A stretch of 64,000 nt of DNA from Calvatia gigantea (taxonomy: Eukaryota > Basidiomycota > Agaricomycetes > Agaricales > Lycoperdaceae), in the NCBI GenBank assembly GCA_025093985.1, contig JACAAK010000003.1, positions 3,720,001 through 3,784,000 of the forward strand. The letters run 5' to 3'. Position numbers and translations under genes: made by a program. Position 1 is the first letter of the stretch; every line of letters begins with the position of its first letter. Below the pieces are notes generated by a model. It did not search any database. It had not been told where the DNA came from and was given only the letters and a program-made list of their open reading frames with translations. Positions 35,594 to 49,510 of this stretch are shown here, piece by piece.

Positions 35594-35969
35594 GGTTTTT
35601 TGGGTATTTAGAAAGGGGAAATACAGTAAAGATAGGAACGGGGAGGAGAACTCGAGAGCGGTGCAGGGCTTGTGGACGTGGCGCACGTGATTAGGCGCAG
35701 TCACCGCTTTTGATGGGGCCTGCTGAAGTCGCTCTCCAGTCCTCCCGACTGGGAGCCAACGTAAAAATATTGGAGGTCGACGCCTTTCCGCGTGGAGAAC
35801 AGGGGAATCAAGGGATTTATTCATGTGCTATCGCTCCCTGTTACACGCCTGCGCCTCGAGACTTTCTCCCCCACAGCCTTATATATACCGGCCACTAGCT
35901 CCCCATCCCCTTATTCATCCTCTGATTGACACCCGCCGTCAACGTCTCATTTTTTCTCCTTTTCGCTTT

Positions 35970-37535
35970 ATGACCATGTACCGCGCAAAGCCACAACCAA
36001 ACGGTCCTTCCAAGGTTCTTATCTTCGGTGCGGGAAACTTTGGTTCCTGCCTTGCTTCTCACCTCGGAGATTCCCTCCATGACGTCTACATGTGGGCAAG
36101 GGAGGAGAACATCATCAACCATTTCAACCAGTACCACCGCAACCCAGCATATCTCAAAGACCATGAATTCCCCAAAAATATCACAGCCGTTGGTCCCGAC
36201 CTCCCCTCAAAGGATTTTCTAGAAAAGATGGATGTGCTGCTTTTTGCTATTCCCACCCAATTCCTGAGGTTCGCGTGTCATACATTTCGCCCCAATCTTC
36301 TGTCGCTTAATAAAAATTCAGGGAAAATCTGCGTACTCTCAGGCCCAAACTCAATATTGAGCACATGCCGCTCATGATTTTTGTTAACAAGGGTATTGAA
36401 ATTGGATCCCATGCCCTCACTCTTGAAATTATTGCGGATACCTGTGGATCCGAAATTGCTAAAGCCGCGACCTTTATCGTAAGTTGCAATTTTTTTCTGT
36501 CCGGGAACAACGGAAGATTTACAATGATACTTCGTAGTCCGGGCCTTCTTTCGCGAAAGAAAGTGAGCCGAACATGCTGTTGCATTCCTGCCAGTACTTA
36601 ATTTTACTCGCTTAGTCGTCGATCGGCAGCCCACGTCCGTGTCTGTAGCTTCATTCACTGAAGCCGAGGCAGATAAAGCGGCGACCCTCTTTCACCAACC
36701 TCACTTTAGATGGTAAGCCAGCCACATTGTTTTTGCTATTCGCTGATGGTTGCCGGAAGTTACACTAACGGGGACCCTATTGGTATCGAGTTGTCCGGTG
36801 CCCTGAAGAACGTGTACGCGATTGCCGCTGGGATGTCTGATGGCCTTGGGTTTCAGAATAACACGAGGGCCAGTTCGTACCACTTTTTCCCTCCTTTCCC
36901 TGCAGACACGACAGCGCTGATCGCGACACGTTTACAGTGATCATCTCCAGGGGCCTGGCCGAGTTGACTTGTATTGGGACGGCATATGGCGCATCGCCGC
37001 TCACCTTCCTGGGCCTGGCCGGTGTTGGAGATTTGTTCCTGACATGTAGTTCGTCCAATAGTCGTAACTATACCGTTGGTTTTCGGCTGGGTAAGGGAGA
37101 ATCATTGGATGTCATAATGAAGACACTAGGTAGTGTTGCCGAGGGTGTATCAACTACGAAGGGTGCGAAAATGATCATCGACGAACTGGGGGTCAAGGCC
37201 CCAATTGCTAATTCGGTACGTTGCAATTTTTGGACTGACTGTGGTGCATGCGTTTCGTTGACATGCCCCGGGCGGAAACTAGATCTATGACGTGTTGTAT
37301 AACGGTGGGTGCTGCTTTGGAGCATGCGGATGCTTTGTTTCAATTAGTAATCACGGGAACAGGCAAGGATACTCGGGTGGCAGTCCGTGAACTTATGGAG
37401 CTTCCGCCCTCGAGGGAGCTTGAGCTTCCTCCGACGGCGGGCAAACCCGCACGCAAGCTCTTACGAAAATTGGGCCTGGAAGTTGACTCGCCCGTGCCGC
37501 AGGTGAGTTTTGACGATCGACAAGATATAATATAA
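35970..37535 (+). CDS. GPD1: NAD-dependent glycerol-3-phosphate dehydrogenase
   Basis: The NAD-binding motif [14 protein letters not shown] (GxGxxG) is at the N-terminus after [15 protein letters not shown]. Exons continue with [73 protein letters not shown], the SGPSFAKE motif, [20 protein letters not shown] with [12 protein letters not shown] (catalytic Lys in GALKNV) and [24 protein letters not shown] sequence. The C-terminal domain has [14 protein letters not shown] and [11 protein letters not shown]. It reduces dihydroxyacetone phosphate to glycerol-3-phosphate for osmotic glycerol and lipid synthesis. About seven introns. The C-terminal end is uncertain, since a GT at 37502 could start another intron. 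Confidence 0.93.
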
Positions 37536-37906
37536 TGCACGCACTGACTGAAGAAGTGGCAGGCGGTGCAGCCCAGTCTTTAGAGTATTGTATGTCATTT
37601 AGTATAGTAGTTAGCAATTGTAGATCCCAGGTTAATAGTGTAGACTCAATGGACAACGTGTACCTGCAAGCTCCGGGACGACGGCCAGTTTCGGGCGGGG
37701 TACGGCAGGGAACCCGGATGACATAATACGGCTTATGGAAGAGATCGATCTGAAAAAAAGGCGCACGCTGGCATTTTTTTTATTTTTTGCAACTTTTCCG
37801 AAAGCTCCGGTTCGAACAAATCTTGTCACTGGTCTTGCCCTCTTTACTGTCTCTCCTTCCCGCTTCTTCCCATACTCCCCTTTTCTCATCCACCATCCAT
37901 CCAATC

Positions 37907-40325
37907 ATGCTCAGTGTCCTGCTTCAGGCTTGCTCTGAGGGCAACATCCAGGCCGTCACCGACTTACTCCGCGACGTAAATCCTAATGACGGTGAGGTCA
38001 GAGGTGAGTCGTCTGTCATCCATCCACGATCTCAATGCCTTTACTTTATACACATTTCTCATTTATTCCACCCACTTATTTAGACGAGTCTGGTTCCACT
38101 CCACTCATAGAAGCCGTCAAAAACGGCCATGTCGAAGTAGTTCGTATTCTCCTCGACAAAGGTATGTCCGCGCCCTCCTCCCACGCGCGATGACGGCTGA
38201 TTACTCCATAACCCCAGGTGCCGATCCTTCCAATGGCTCTCCAGAACAACACACTACAGACCAAGGCATTCTGAATCTTCTGGCTCAAGCTAAAAACATG
38301 TCGCTGTTGACTGGTGTCCCAGCCGCTGAACTGGCTTATCCTCACGACGGCAACGATGACTCACAGAAGGCTTACTATCCTCCGCCTCCTCCAGAAGCAT
38401 ACCCGTATTATCCTACTATCAATCCTTCGCTTTCGACCGTCCCTGATGGCTCAGGCTTCTATCCCCCACCTCCCCCACCTCAGGCCATGAGTGAGAGCCA
38501 TTCTCCCGGGGGTTTAGGCAACCTCCCTCCTCTTGAAGTGGCGCGTTTCATACCATGCAGATACTTCCCAGCTTGTCGTTATGGACCCTCGTGTATCTTT
38601 GCCCATCCTCCCCAAAATTACTACCCGGCCGGAGGTCCTCCGCCTACGCAGTATCCGCCATATGAGCCAATGGCAGCCCCACCTTATCCCCCCAATTACT
38701 ACCCGCCACCGAACTTTCAGCAACCTAACGGCCCTCATCCGATGGCGCCGATGTCTCCTCCTCCCGGTCCGCCTCATATGGTTCATGGCAGGTCGGCTTC
38801 AGAAGTTGTGACGCCTACCCAAGGACCTTTCAGTCCAAATGGAGTCCCTCCTCCTGTTCCGTATGGACCGATGTCTCCCTCGGTATATCCTCATCAGGCA
38901 CAAATGCCGGTTCCCCTCCCGGTTCCTCCCCCTCCATCTCTTCATCATCAACCCCAAATGCCTCCCCCAGGTCCTCATTCTCCTACCAACTTTGCTCCGT
39001 CACCTGCGACTCCTTTCAATGTGCAACCGGAGGGTCCTGGTATGTATCCTCCCCAGCAGCCACCTTTGCCGAACGGACACGTAAACTTCCCACCCGAGGT
39101 TGATGGCATGCTCAAGCCTCCCCAGCCTGCGCCCGAAGGTTTCAATAATGGCGTTTCACCTGTACATCGCGATGGACCGATACATACCCGTCGTGGAGGT
39201 CGACGAGCATCGTTTGGCAAGCCCAGGCCTCCCTGCCTCTTTTTCCCTGCAGGACGATGTAAAAATGGGTATGTGATCCCTCGATATAGCCACCTTCCTT
39301 CTTTGCCAACAAGTCTTCCATAAACGTTCTGGACTTTCCATGCTGACTTCTCAATTTTGATTGCCAGTGACGATTGTAGATTCCCGCACGTGATGCCTGA
39401 TGGTATAACCACACCTACTGCCCATCATACGCCCTACTATGCTGGAAGGGGAGGTGGACCGAGGCAGCCACGCGGTCATGCTCAACCCAACGGCATTGGG
39501 AATGGTCATGGTCTGGAAGAAAAATTCAACAACATGAACATTCGAGATGTGAGGGATCTGCCTTAGGCGCTCTTTCCTGCCTTTAGTAGCTCATGTATTG
39601 ATTGTATGGCCCGTATTCAGGAATCTTCTCGTCAGCAGGCATCTGCTACACAGACACAACAATCCCAAAATGGCCAAAACGGCGTTGATGCCCCAAGGCC
39701 CTTGAACGCTACCGATGGCGGGCCTGTCAATGGCAATGGCAATATTGGCATTGGCGGCCGTCCACGATACCCTCAGGGTGGCAAACACCATCACTACCCT
39801 CACCACGGCTACAATAGTCACTTCAATCAGGGGAAGGGCCAGAAACTCCCGATTTCGCAGCCGAAACAACGTGTTCCGAACGCCGATGAGTTTCCTGTAC
39901 TGGGGGGAACAATCACACCGCCTACACGGAGTCCTTTGACCACTACTGGACCGACTGCTGCCCAGGTACTGCAGGCACCTCCTCCCACAAGGAAGGATGG
40001 TGTTGCCACTAATGGTACTGGGAAAGAGCCGAGTAGCACCCGCGGAACCACCCCTGATCGCTCAAGGTCACCTGTCACTTCGGCCAAGGTATGTATTGAA
40101 AGCTAGGACTTAATCTCACCTAACACTGTCACTGACAGTCAAATTGAATGCAGGATGGCCTCAAAGCTGGAGTAAATGGAGTTGGACGATAGTATGCCTT
40201 CCGAGCCATCCGTGAACAAGCGTCCGATCTCATTTGCAGCTGTAGCTACCGCAACAACTGTAGCGCCGCCAGCATCATCGGCAACAGTTCCCGACGTCTC
40301 AAAGGAGGTGTCGGTCTCTGCCTGA
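37907..40325 (+). CDS. ankyrin-repeat and CCCH zinc-finger protein
   Basis: The first three exons give MLSVLLQACSEGNIQAVTDL, ESGSTPLIEAVKNGHVEVVR and LLDKGADPS, which make one to two ankyrin repeats. A long Pro/Tyr-rich disordered exon holds the first finger, CRYFPACRYGPSCIFAH (C-x5-C-x5-C-x3-H). The second finger spans an intron: CLFFPAGRCKNG plus DDCRFPH. A later segment reads RVPNADEFPVLGGTITPP. The last intron joins SPVTSAK to LDDSMPSEPSVNKRPISFAA, and the stop is at 40323-40325. It is likely an RNA-binding regulator in the cytoplasm. The ankyrin plus two CCCH layout is distinctive, but I know no precise gene name for it. Confidence 0.85.
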
Positions 40326-41321
40326 GCTTGCACTTAGATCCGTTCGTTGTGGACCCCAAGTGGTACCTTTTTGCTAGCTTCGTTCTTGCTCCGTCTTTTT
40401 TCGTCTTTATCGCTATCGGTGCTTTTCTTTCCCTCTTGCTGGCCTATTATATTTATGTCCACTTCTATGTGGCTTGGGCCTGGTCGCCTCGCCGTATGCA
40501 TTTTGCCATCATTTTGCTTTGCAGGCCGACCTCAAAAGTCCTTTCGTATCTAAGGCCCTTTGTTTGGACACGGTTTCGGACCACATCTCTCCCTTTCTCT
40601 CTTCCCCTTTCTCTACTATCTGGTCTTCTGGTTACTCTGGCCGTCATCATCGATTGCTGCGGTTCCTACTATCTTCCATGCCACACGCTCATCCTCACTC
40701 CCTCCCTTATGCTGACTCATAAACTTTTTTTGTAAAACTTCCTTCTAGGTATTCTCTCTACACTTTTATTTTATGGGGTTTGATCTCTTGTTCTATACTT
40801 CTCCATTTTCTGTGCCTTACATTGGCTTGTTTATTTCCTCCTTTTTGATCACCTAAAGAAAGTATCACTAACTATCTACTACTACCCTGCATTCACACTG
40901 TCGTCACCACTACATTACTGTCACCATCACTATGTGCATGTACCGATTACACTCACACCCCGCTCCGCGTTCCTTTACACTATCACTCTCTGGCATAAAT
41001 TCTCTCTTTCTCTCTTTTCCTATGTTTGCCCTCTGCCCTTGACTAAGCGATCTCCATAGGCAGCCTTGATATAAAGAAATTGTCATTCTATGTTCCTACT
41101 TTTTTTCCGCACGAACACACGCGCAACCCTAGCTAAGGATCCTCTTTGAGCTTCATACCATAGACTATACATCAAGCGCTTTAGACTTGAACATTGTATT
41201 CTTGTTTAACTTTCTGCAACCTGAATATGTGACCATACAACAAACTTGCCTTTGCCCGATTCAAGGCATGTATGAACCTTAAGTTATGGGATACTTATAA
41301 TCATAATAAATCACTCCAAAC
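40326..41321. other. pyrimidine-rich convergent 3' region
   Basis: About 1 kb rich in C and T on the plus strand, with many Ts near 40720-40800, lies between two convergent genes. Hydrophobic frames within it are low-complexity artefacts. It is probably a long 3' untranslated region of the ankyrin-CCCH gene. Confidence 0.4.
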
Positions 41322-44295
41322 TCAAATATCCGAACTCCAAGCCCCTAGGTTCCTCATTTCAACACCCGACTTACGAGTAATCTCCCCAATCTGATAAACC
41401 GATGCCGGATTCTCCTGGCCCTCCCTCTCAAGGAGCTCCTTAACAGCCTTCACATTCCCCGGAGCGACAATCAAAACCATGCCTATACCATTATTATAAG
41501 TCCTCGCCATCTCGAGAGCATCAACCAGACCCTCGCGTTTCAACCACTGGAATGCGGGTGGGTAAGGCCATGCACTGGCATTAACGTAGCACCCCAAGTC
41601 TTTAGGCAAAACGCGAGGTATATTTTCGATGAAACCTCCACCAGTTATATGTGACATGGCCTTAATGAGACCGCGTTTAGCGATGGGGAGGACTTGGTCC
41701 ACGTAGATCCTAGTAGGCTCGAGTAGTGCACGACCTAGAGTGATAGTACTGGAAGAAAGGTTTTCGGGATCTGTGGATGAGCGGACAGAGATGGGGTGGT
41801 TCTCCCACGGACAAGGGGAGGTGTATGTGTACTGTGAGCGGGCGATGATTTTGCGAATTAGGGAGAAACCATTGGAGTGGACACCGTTAGACGCGAGGCC
41901 GAGAAGTATGTCGCCTTCTTGGATCGTGCTGATGGCTGGGAGAAGGAGGTGGCGTTCAACTGCGCCCACTGAGAAGCCCGCGATGTCATAGTCGCCTGTC
42001 GGGATCTGTTAGTGGTTGGATTTTCGTTGCGGTGACAGGCAGACAACGGACCTTCTTGGTACATTCCTGGCATTTCTGCAGTTTCACCACCGATGAGAGC
42101 GCATTTGGATCGACGACACCCCTCAGCGATGCCTTTGATCACTTCGGAGGCAACCCCGACGTCGAGCCTGCCGCATCCATAATAATCGAGGAAGAATAGA
42201 GGTTCTGCGCCTTGAACAAGTAGATCGTTCACGGACATTGCGACAAGGTCGATACCTATCCCACATCACCGAGTCAAAATTGTACTCAATATGGCGACAA
42301 ACAAAGTTGAGGCGCACCAACGAGATCATGCACGCCTACCTCAACGGCAACCCTCAGTTTAGTTCCAACACCATCGGTACCACTGACGAGCAAGGGATCG
42401 TTGTACCCAACCGCCTTCAAATCAAACACGCCTCCGAAACCGCCAATCTCTGCATCAGCACCCGGACGACGTGTAGAGCGGACGTAGGGTTTGATGGCCT
42501 CAACTAAGGTATTACCAGTATCAACCGAGACGCCTGCTTGGGCGTAAGTGAGCGCGATTTTTTCTGCGGATACGTCAGCTTTCGCTTCCGTTGTAAGCGC
42601 ACTGTTCGTGATGACTTTAACAGATGCAATCTGACGTTCTAGGGGAAGGACAAACCGGTAAGCGATATCACGGCGATAAGTCTTGCCCTCGAACTGGATA
42701 GTGTCAACGCCGTCATAGGCTAGCTGAAGAGCTTTTTCAAGTGTAGGGGCGTACGCGGCGACCACGAGCACCCGGCCGCCGTTGGTATAAATATGCTCTT
42801 TGATTTCTTTAGTTCCAGCATGGAACACGTGGACTAAAATGAATTCTTATCAGTTTTTCACCCTCGTTGGTTTACGGGTGAGGTCACGGAGGAAGACTTA
42901 CAATCGCGAGGAGCACGGGTAAATGAAATTTCTTTATTCCTTTCGTAGTCGCCCGGGTATCCTGCGGAGGCCAGGACCACAGAGACTGCGTAGGCTTGTT
43001 TGAGTGTTATCTCAATCGAGTCGAGGTGGTGTTCAGCGCAAGCCTATATAACACGAATTTGAAATGTAAACGGGAGGGGTATTTGTTGAAGGTGTCACTG
43101 ACGTGGAGGATGGCGGCTAAATCGGTTTTATCATCAAGGAGAAGGAGCAAGGCTTCGGTCTCAGGATCACCGAAACGGACGTTGTATTCGAGAACCTTGG
43201 GACCCGATTTTGTGAGCATGAGACCAGTGAATAGCATACCAACAAAAGGGAAGCCTGTGTAAAAACAAAATTGGGGCAATGGATTGAGAGGGGAAGTGCA
43301 GTGGATTACCTTCGCGACGCATGCCATCGATTGTTGGTTTTAGGACCTCTTTGGTTATACGACTCATAACCTCTGGTGTCGCAACTGGCGCAGGGGCATA
43401 TGCACCCATACCACCAGTATTGAGTCCTGTGTCTCCTTCACCAATACGTTTGTGATCTTGCGCAGGTGGAAGAGGGACGATTGTATAACCATCAGAAAAG
43501 GCGAGAACGGAAATCTCTGGGCCTTCGAGGTACTCCTCGATCACTACCTCGTTTCCTACATTGACATGGGTCTGGGTGTTCGAAGACAATATTTCTCGAG
43601 GAACGGACCTGCGTTACCAAAAGCGCGGTCGATCATGATTTCTTTCAGGCCTGCGAGGGCATCCTCTGTGGTTTCTGGAACAAGAACGCCTTTTCCTGCG
43701 GCTAGACCGCTTGCTTTGAGAACTATGCGATGGCCACATGTTTTGATATACTCGGAGGCGTTTTCGAATTGATTGGAGCCGAAGGTTCTAAATTTGGCGG
43801 TGGGGATGTAATGACGCCTCATGAAATCTTTCGAAAAGGCTTTAGAGCCCTCCATCCTCGCAGCGAGGACATTGGGACCAAAGACGGGGATACCCACTAA
43901 GAGGGTTGAAATAAGATTATAGCCTGTGCAAAGGATTTCCCTGAGAGAGCTGACCGTTGCGGAAGTGGGTTTCGATGCCGTCCACTAAGGGTTGTTCAGG
44001 ACCAGGAACGACGAGATTGACCTATTACGCAAGCGGGGGGTGGGCTGTTGATCTCGGGGTATGAACAGGGGGATATTAATGAAGAGATGCGTACATCGTT
44101 TTTCAATGCAAAAGCGACCAAACTGGGGAAATCGTTCTGAGAGATAACGTCAAGATTGGAACACTTGTTTTCGGTGGTAGTGCCACCGTTTCCGGGGCAA
44201 ACGTAGATGTGCTCGACGAGATCTGATATTGCGAGACGCCAAGCAAGAGCGTGTTCCCTTCCCCCAGCACCGAGCAACAGAATCTTGAGGGACAT
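41322..44295 (-). CDS. ADE5,7: bifunctional GARS-AIRS purine biosynthesis enzyme
   Basis: The N-terminal half is phosphoribosylamine-glycine ligase: [106 protein letters not shown] and [20 protein letters not shown]. The C-terminal half is phosphoribosylformylglycinamidine cyclo-ligase: [86 protein letters not shown] and [16 protein letters not shown]. The enzyme catalyses steps two and five of de novo IMP synthesis in the cytosol. This fusion is the normal fungal arrangement. About eight introns interrupt it, mostly in the GARS half. Confidence 0.96.
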
Positions 44296-44804
44296 GGTAA
44301 AGAGACGATGGAAAATCGGTGAATTCCAGATCGGGAAGGAGATGATGGCCCAAGGTCGATCAAGCTTCTTTTCGGCCCGGACCACACCCTAGTACACCCT
44401 TCCTTACATGGATGATGGAACCAAGCAGAATGTCAGAAAGTCAGGTTGTACTGTATGTTGACGTCGCATGGGAACGCGTGACTCCGCTGCAAAACGTTCG
44501 AGGTTAGTGCGTGTCCTATCAACTGGTTGGGGGGAGGTGGGACCGGAGTGATTATAAGGCCGGTGATGGTGCCAGATAAGTAGGAGAGAAAACTTTGCAG
44601 CGGATCGGTGGATGGAATAGCACGTGTCCGTGTTCTTGGGTTCAGGAGAGTTGATCGTAAGTTCTCCTAAAGTGATGGCTTTGTGAAACCGGAAAACAAT
44701 GGGTTGCGGTCGGTAGCCTGGGAACGCCGTTTGAAAATTCAACCCTGACCCGATTTTACGCATCTCCGAAGACTACAACGGCATTGTACTACGACTGTCT
44801 GTCG

Positions 44805-47800
44805 ATGGAGGTGCTACAGCGTAAGCTATCCCGAGGAAACTCTGGGAATGGCGCGTCTATGTGGTCGCGCAGGACGCTCAAACGCTCACAGACGGCGCCC
44901 AGTCCCGCTGCACCGCCACAAGATGAACCCATGTCTTCTGAAGATGAACGGGTGGTAGTGAACAATCTTCCACCCGCTCACTCCATCCTTCCAGAACCCA
45001 TGCAAGTCTCTTATGACGCATGGGCCGCCGTTCCTCTTCCAGCACCAAAGCTATACTACCCCTTGCACAACCCAGTCGGCCCGCGCTACTACAGAAATTT
45101 CCACCTCATACCCCCCTCACAGATACGCCCCGGCGCACGTCCTCCCTCCGTCTTCTCCCCCTCCTTCCCCCCAATAAGCACACAGACGTCACAGGACCAC
45201 GCCGATTCTGGCCCTAGCAGAACTCCATCCCATTCAACCCTCCCCACTCCGTCTTCATCGCAGACGGCAGTCGGCGATGGCCCCAAAGGCCGTCCTCGCA
45301 AGACATCCCAAACTACTCCCGACAATGTTGACCTTATGGATGTTACAGATCCTTGGGGCACGAATTGGCACCATACCTCTCCTTATGATATCGGAATGCC
45401 CGCCGGCTCTGCCTCCGCTGACCATGACGTGCGTTTGTTTTGTATTTCATAGTCATTCTGTTTTGACAAGGGAATTTTTTTTAGAATCCTCGTAGACCGA
45501 GGCGTGCAAGCATGACAGCTGCACAGAATGGGTACAAGACTACTTCAAAATCTCCTCTTTCACAGTCGACATCGGCGGTTCACCTCCAGTCAGAGATGCC
45601 GCCGATTCATATGCCTCGCAAGCTTAGCAAGCGACAGAAACCACCAGCAGCGAGCACCGTTGCCAGCAAGGATAAGGACAAAGAGCCCGAATCCCCGTCT
45701 GAGCAGGTGCCTGCCACGCACACCGTCGACCAAAACCCTACATTGCCAAAACGCATGTCTGTCGCTCCTCCCCCGGGCCAAGACAGCATGCTTGCTTCGC
45801 GTCCATCCCTGAAAAAGGAGAAGCGGGGTAGTGTACTAGGACGACTGGCGAGGAGACTCAGTAACATGAGACGTTCATTCGATGGCTACGGCAAATCCCT
45901 GCGGTCAGAGGATGATTGGCACCATATTAGCCCGTCGGATACTAGGGCCACCACCAACCTTAATACCCCGGAACCGATGTATCTTGATACCAATCAGGAG
46001 AGGGTGTCTGTAAAACGGGTCCCCCCACCTGCAATGCAGGATTCCTCGACTGCGCCAATACCTCAGCAATCCGATCCGTCAACTCAAGACGGCGATAGCG
46101 CCTCATCTATATCGCTTGAGGCACCTTTTTCCATTGGCAAACTTACAATTGCCAATCCGGATATGCCTTCAGCCGAATTACCAACGCCTAATGGCCATAC
46201 CGCTCCTTTGCCACTAGAGAAACTTCACGAACTCTCACAAAGTCCGGTGTCGGCCGGACCTACGAGTAATCTCCTCTCACCCCTCCCTAAATCGGTTCAG
46301 ATACCATCACCCCCGCCAACCCCTGGACCTCCTACCCCTGCAAAGGATGATATCCCTCCGCAACGTCCTATCTCCCAACGCCCCCTTTCCACTCACCGTT
46401 CTACCGAACTACCGCAGTCTCCTTTTCAACTGTCACCTCTAGCTCCATCTCTATCCGGCCCTTCGGACAATCACACAACACCTCGTCCGGGCGAGCGTTC
46501 CCTTCAACCCGATCAAACTCCTATCTCACCTGCCCCCACTCCATCACCTGTGCTACATGTGCCCACCTCTCCCACTACCACCAGACGTACATCAACGCGA
46601 TACTCCACTGCTCCATCTCAACCTTCCCAGATACCTCCAAATCCTCGGCCTGCATCCACAGTTGAATCTATCGCCTCTAGTGTGTTATCAGCTTCTACAA
46701 CCACATCCTATGTGCCTTTCCCTGGAGCATCGAATGCCAACGCGTACCAGCAACCACTCCAGGAGGTGTTCCTCTCTGGGGCCACTGCCCGTTCCTCATA
46801 CCTGTCCTACGCCGACTCTCCACTTTCAGGCATCTCGGTTCTCGCGAATCCACCAACACCCTATACAAACGATGTTAGATTATCAATGTTAGCCACACCT
46901 GAACCTAGTCTACCCATACCTATACCTATCCCTGCACCCCCTCCCAAACCTCCAGCAAAATCACCACTCGGACAAACTCCTATTGTTGCTTCCTCTTCAT
47001 CATCTTCACCTCCACCACTGCAGCAGCAGCCAACACCGGAGAGTAGCTCGCACTCACGTTCACGTTCACATTCTAATTCCAACAACGCGAGGCAGTCGCA
47101 AGGGAATTTGAATGCGAAACGGACGACGGTAACGTCTACTATCAATCGGGATTCTAGTTCCATACGACAGAGTACGAGCGGTGGTGGTGGTACCGGACCG
47201 AGGCAGACGGAGACGTTCAAACTTGTGAGGAGTGAATCTGGGAATGCGCATGCGACTGGGGAAGCTATTAGAGCTTCCGGAGAGCAGTGGGAGGTCGCTG
47301 AGAAGCAGGAGAGGGAAAAGAGGAGGGAGAGTAGGAGAGAGAGGGAGCGTGATAAAGAACGGGAGCATGAACGGGAGAAGGAACGTGAGCGGGAAAAGGA
47401 AAGGGAGAGGGAGAGGCGAGAAAGTAGACATAACCAGGATGACGTTGACAAATCGCATCGGAGAAAAAGTCATCGGAATACCACCCTGAAAGCTTCACCT
47501 CCACCTGAGCCTGCTGCTGCCCCGACAGCAAATGGAAGGCCACCGAGTAATCAAGGGCATCATAGGGAGTCGTCGAGCTCGAGGCAGGAGGAAAATATGA
47601 GGAGAGAGAGGGAAGAACAAGCGAGGAGGGAGCGGGAGCGGGATGAGCAGGCAAGGAGAGAAAGGGAACGGGAGGAACAAATGAGGAGGGAGAGGGACAG
47701 AGAAGAACAGGCCAGGAGGGAGAGGGAAGGAGCAAGCTAGAAGGCAGGAGCGGACGAGGAGAGAGCGGGATGAGCGGATAAGAAAAGAACGAGAGGAACA

Positions 47801-49055
47801 AGCTAGATGGGAATGGGAGGAGCAGATGCGGAGAGAACAAGAGGAACAAGCCAGGAGAGAACACGAGGAGCACGCCAGACGAGAGAGGGAGGAACAAGCC
47901 AGGAGGGAAGAATGGCTGAAAAAGGAACGGGAAGATCAAGCCAGAAGGGAGAAAGAAGAACAGCGTCGGAGAGAAAAGGAGAAGGAGAGAGAAAGGGAGA
48001 GGGAGAGGGAAAAAGAGAAGGAGAGGGAGAGAAAAGAGCGTGAGCGAGAAGAGCAAAAGGCGAGGGAGAGAGAGGAGAGGAAGAAGGAGGAAAAGAAGAA
48101 GAGCAGAGAGGAGAAAGACAGGGAGAAGAAAGAACGGAGGAGTAAGGACGGGCATAAAAGCAAAGAATACAGGAACGGCGAGGACGAAAAAGCTAAGGAG
48201 AGTGAAAACAAGCATAGGAGCAAAGCCGACCATCACCATAAATCCAGAGGCGAAAAAAGTAGCCGACGGCGTGAAAAGGAAAAGGAACGTGAAAGTCGAG
48301 GTCCAAAACCTGACTTGAATAAACCCCAACCCCCACCACCACCCGCATCTGACGAATCCTCGAGTACCGATGCTCCCCCTGCTCATCTTAATCGCCAACC
48401 TTCCGCGTCCACGCGTCCAACATCTGAACTTCCCTCCGCTGCAGATATGAATGCACTTCGAGCGAAAGAAGCTTGGGAGATGGAACGTCTTTGGAAAGCT
48501 CGTAGCATGTACAGCGTCGAAGCCGACGGTGTTCCGGCTGCCACCGCGGGCAATTCTATCGTGAATGGTTCGACAAATTCTATACCACTTGATGCACAAG
48601 TTGCGATGAGCATGGGCATGAACCTTGGTCCGAGTACGAATGGGATGTACGGATCGAGTCACACGGCCTTTCTCGTGCAGAACACTTTCCATCGTAACCA
48701 ACAGCAAGCATTTGGAATTTACCGTCAGTCGCCAGGAGCGATGGGTAGTGGGTACTGGCCGAGTCCACCGACAATACCAAGTTTACATGACTCCATCACG
48801 TCGTATGATCTTCCGACGCCGGATCCTTCGCTATTAAACGGAATGGGCCCATACAGATATGGCGGTTACGGAGGATCGAGCCCCGGACTGCTTGGTCCTG
48901 TTCCTTCTGCTCCTCCTCCTGGTGTTGTCCATAATGCGGAGAAGGACTTGGCTCAGTCCAATCCCCTCCCCGAACCTCCTCGGGAGTCAACCTATGAACC
49001 TGCACCATTGTCTTCAGATTATTGGAAGAAGTATACAGGCCTCACAACTGTCTAA
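44805..49055 (+). CDS. large disordered protein with charged coiled coil; apparent frameshift
   Basis: The first ATG in frame is at 44805 (MEVLQRKLSRGNS). Exon 1 contains the ordered-looking block VSYDAWAAVPLPAPKLYYPL with YRNFHLIPPSQIRPGARPP. After a short intron (donor near 45429), a long Ser/Pro-rich exon leads into a very long charged helix of RER/EEQARRE repeats (about 47290-48300). The tail is Pro/Gly/Tyr-rich and ends SDYWKKYTGLTTV. At 47729-47730 an extra G shifts the frame: the first frame ends EREGAS at TAG 47738-47740, while the next frame continues EQARRQERTRRERDER without a break to 49055. No GT-AG pair explains the switch. Function is not recognised; a scaffold role is a guess. 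Confidence 0.7.
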
Positions 49056-49510
49056 AGTCTAACGCATTTAAGCATTGTATATTTTCACTTTTTTCGCACT
49101 TGATATCTTTTTACTATTTCATGGACTGGGTTGTTTGGATGTATTTTCATGACATTCATGATTGCTATTCAAGTCACACTATCCCTGCGTCACCTTTCTT
49201 CGTTTTAATGTATTACAGCTGTTTTTTTTTCTTATTTTATGTTTGCATTCATGATGTTTGATATTTCCATAGTTCTATCGCGCATACAGTACATGTTGCT
49301 AAGAAGTACATAGCCAAAGCAAAGAGATAGATTATGACTGCAGGAGGCCTTGAGGGAGTTGTGTGATAATGGGGTTCGAAAGCGTTCGAAACGAAGGTTC
49401 GACAAAAGGCATAAGCTAGAAATGACAGTGGTAGTAACATACCCAAAAGACGTCCGTCATCATCATCATCATCATTATCATCATCATTCAATTCGGTGTA
49501 TTTCATTCCG
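49056..49510. repeat. convergent 3' region with (CAT)n microsatellite
   Basis: A CAT/ATC trinucleotide run occupies 49458-49488. The rest is presumably the 3' untranslated regions of two convergent genes. Confidence 0.5.

Noticed and set aside
37812..37826. Possible tRNA B box (ggttcgaac)
   Set aside because: The rest of the B-box consensus is missing and no A box or cloverleaf surrounds it.
40328..40735. Hydrophobic plus-strand frame after the ankyrin-CCCH stop
   Set aside because: Low-complexity pyrimidine tract giving Leu/Phe/Ser; most likely 3' untranslated sequence.
47268..48707. 479-codon open frame on the minus strand
   Set aside because: Antisense shadow of the RER/EEQARRE helix; the Leu/Phe/Ser-rich product is an artefact of the purine-rich repeat.
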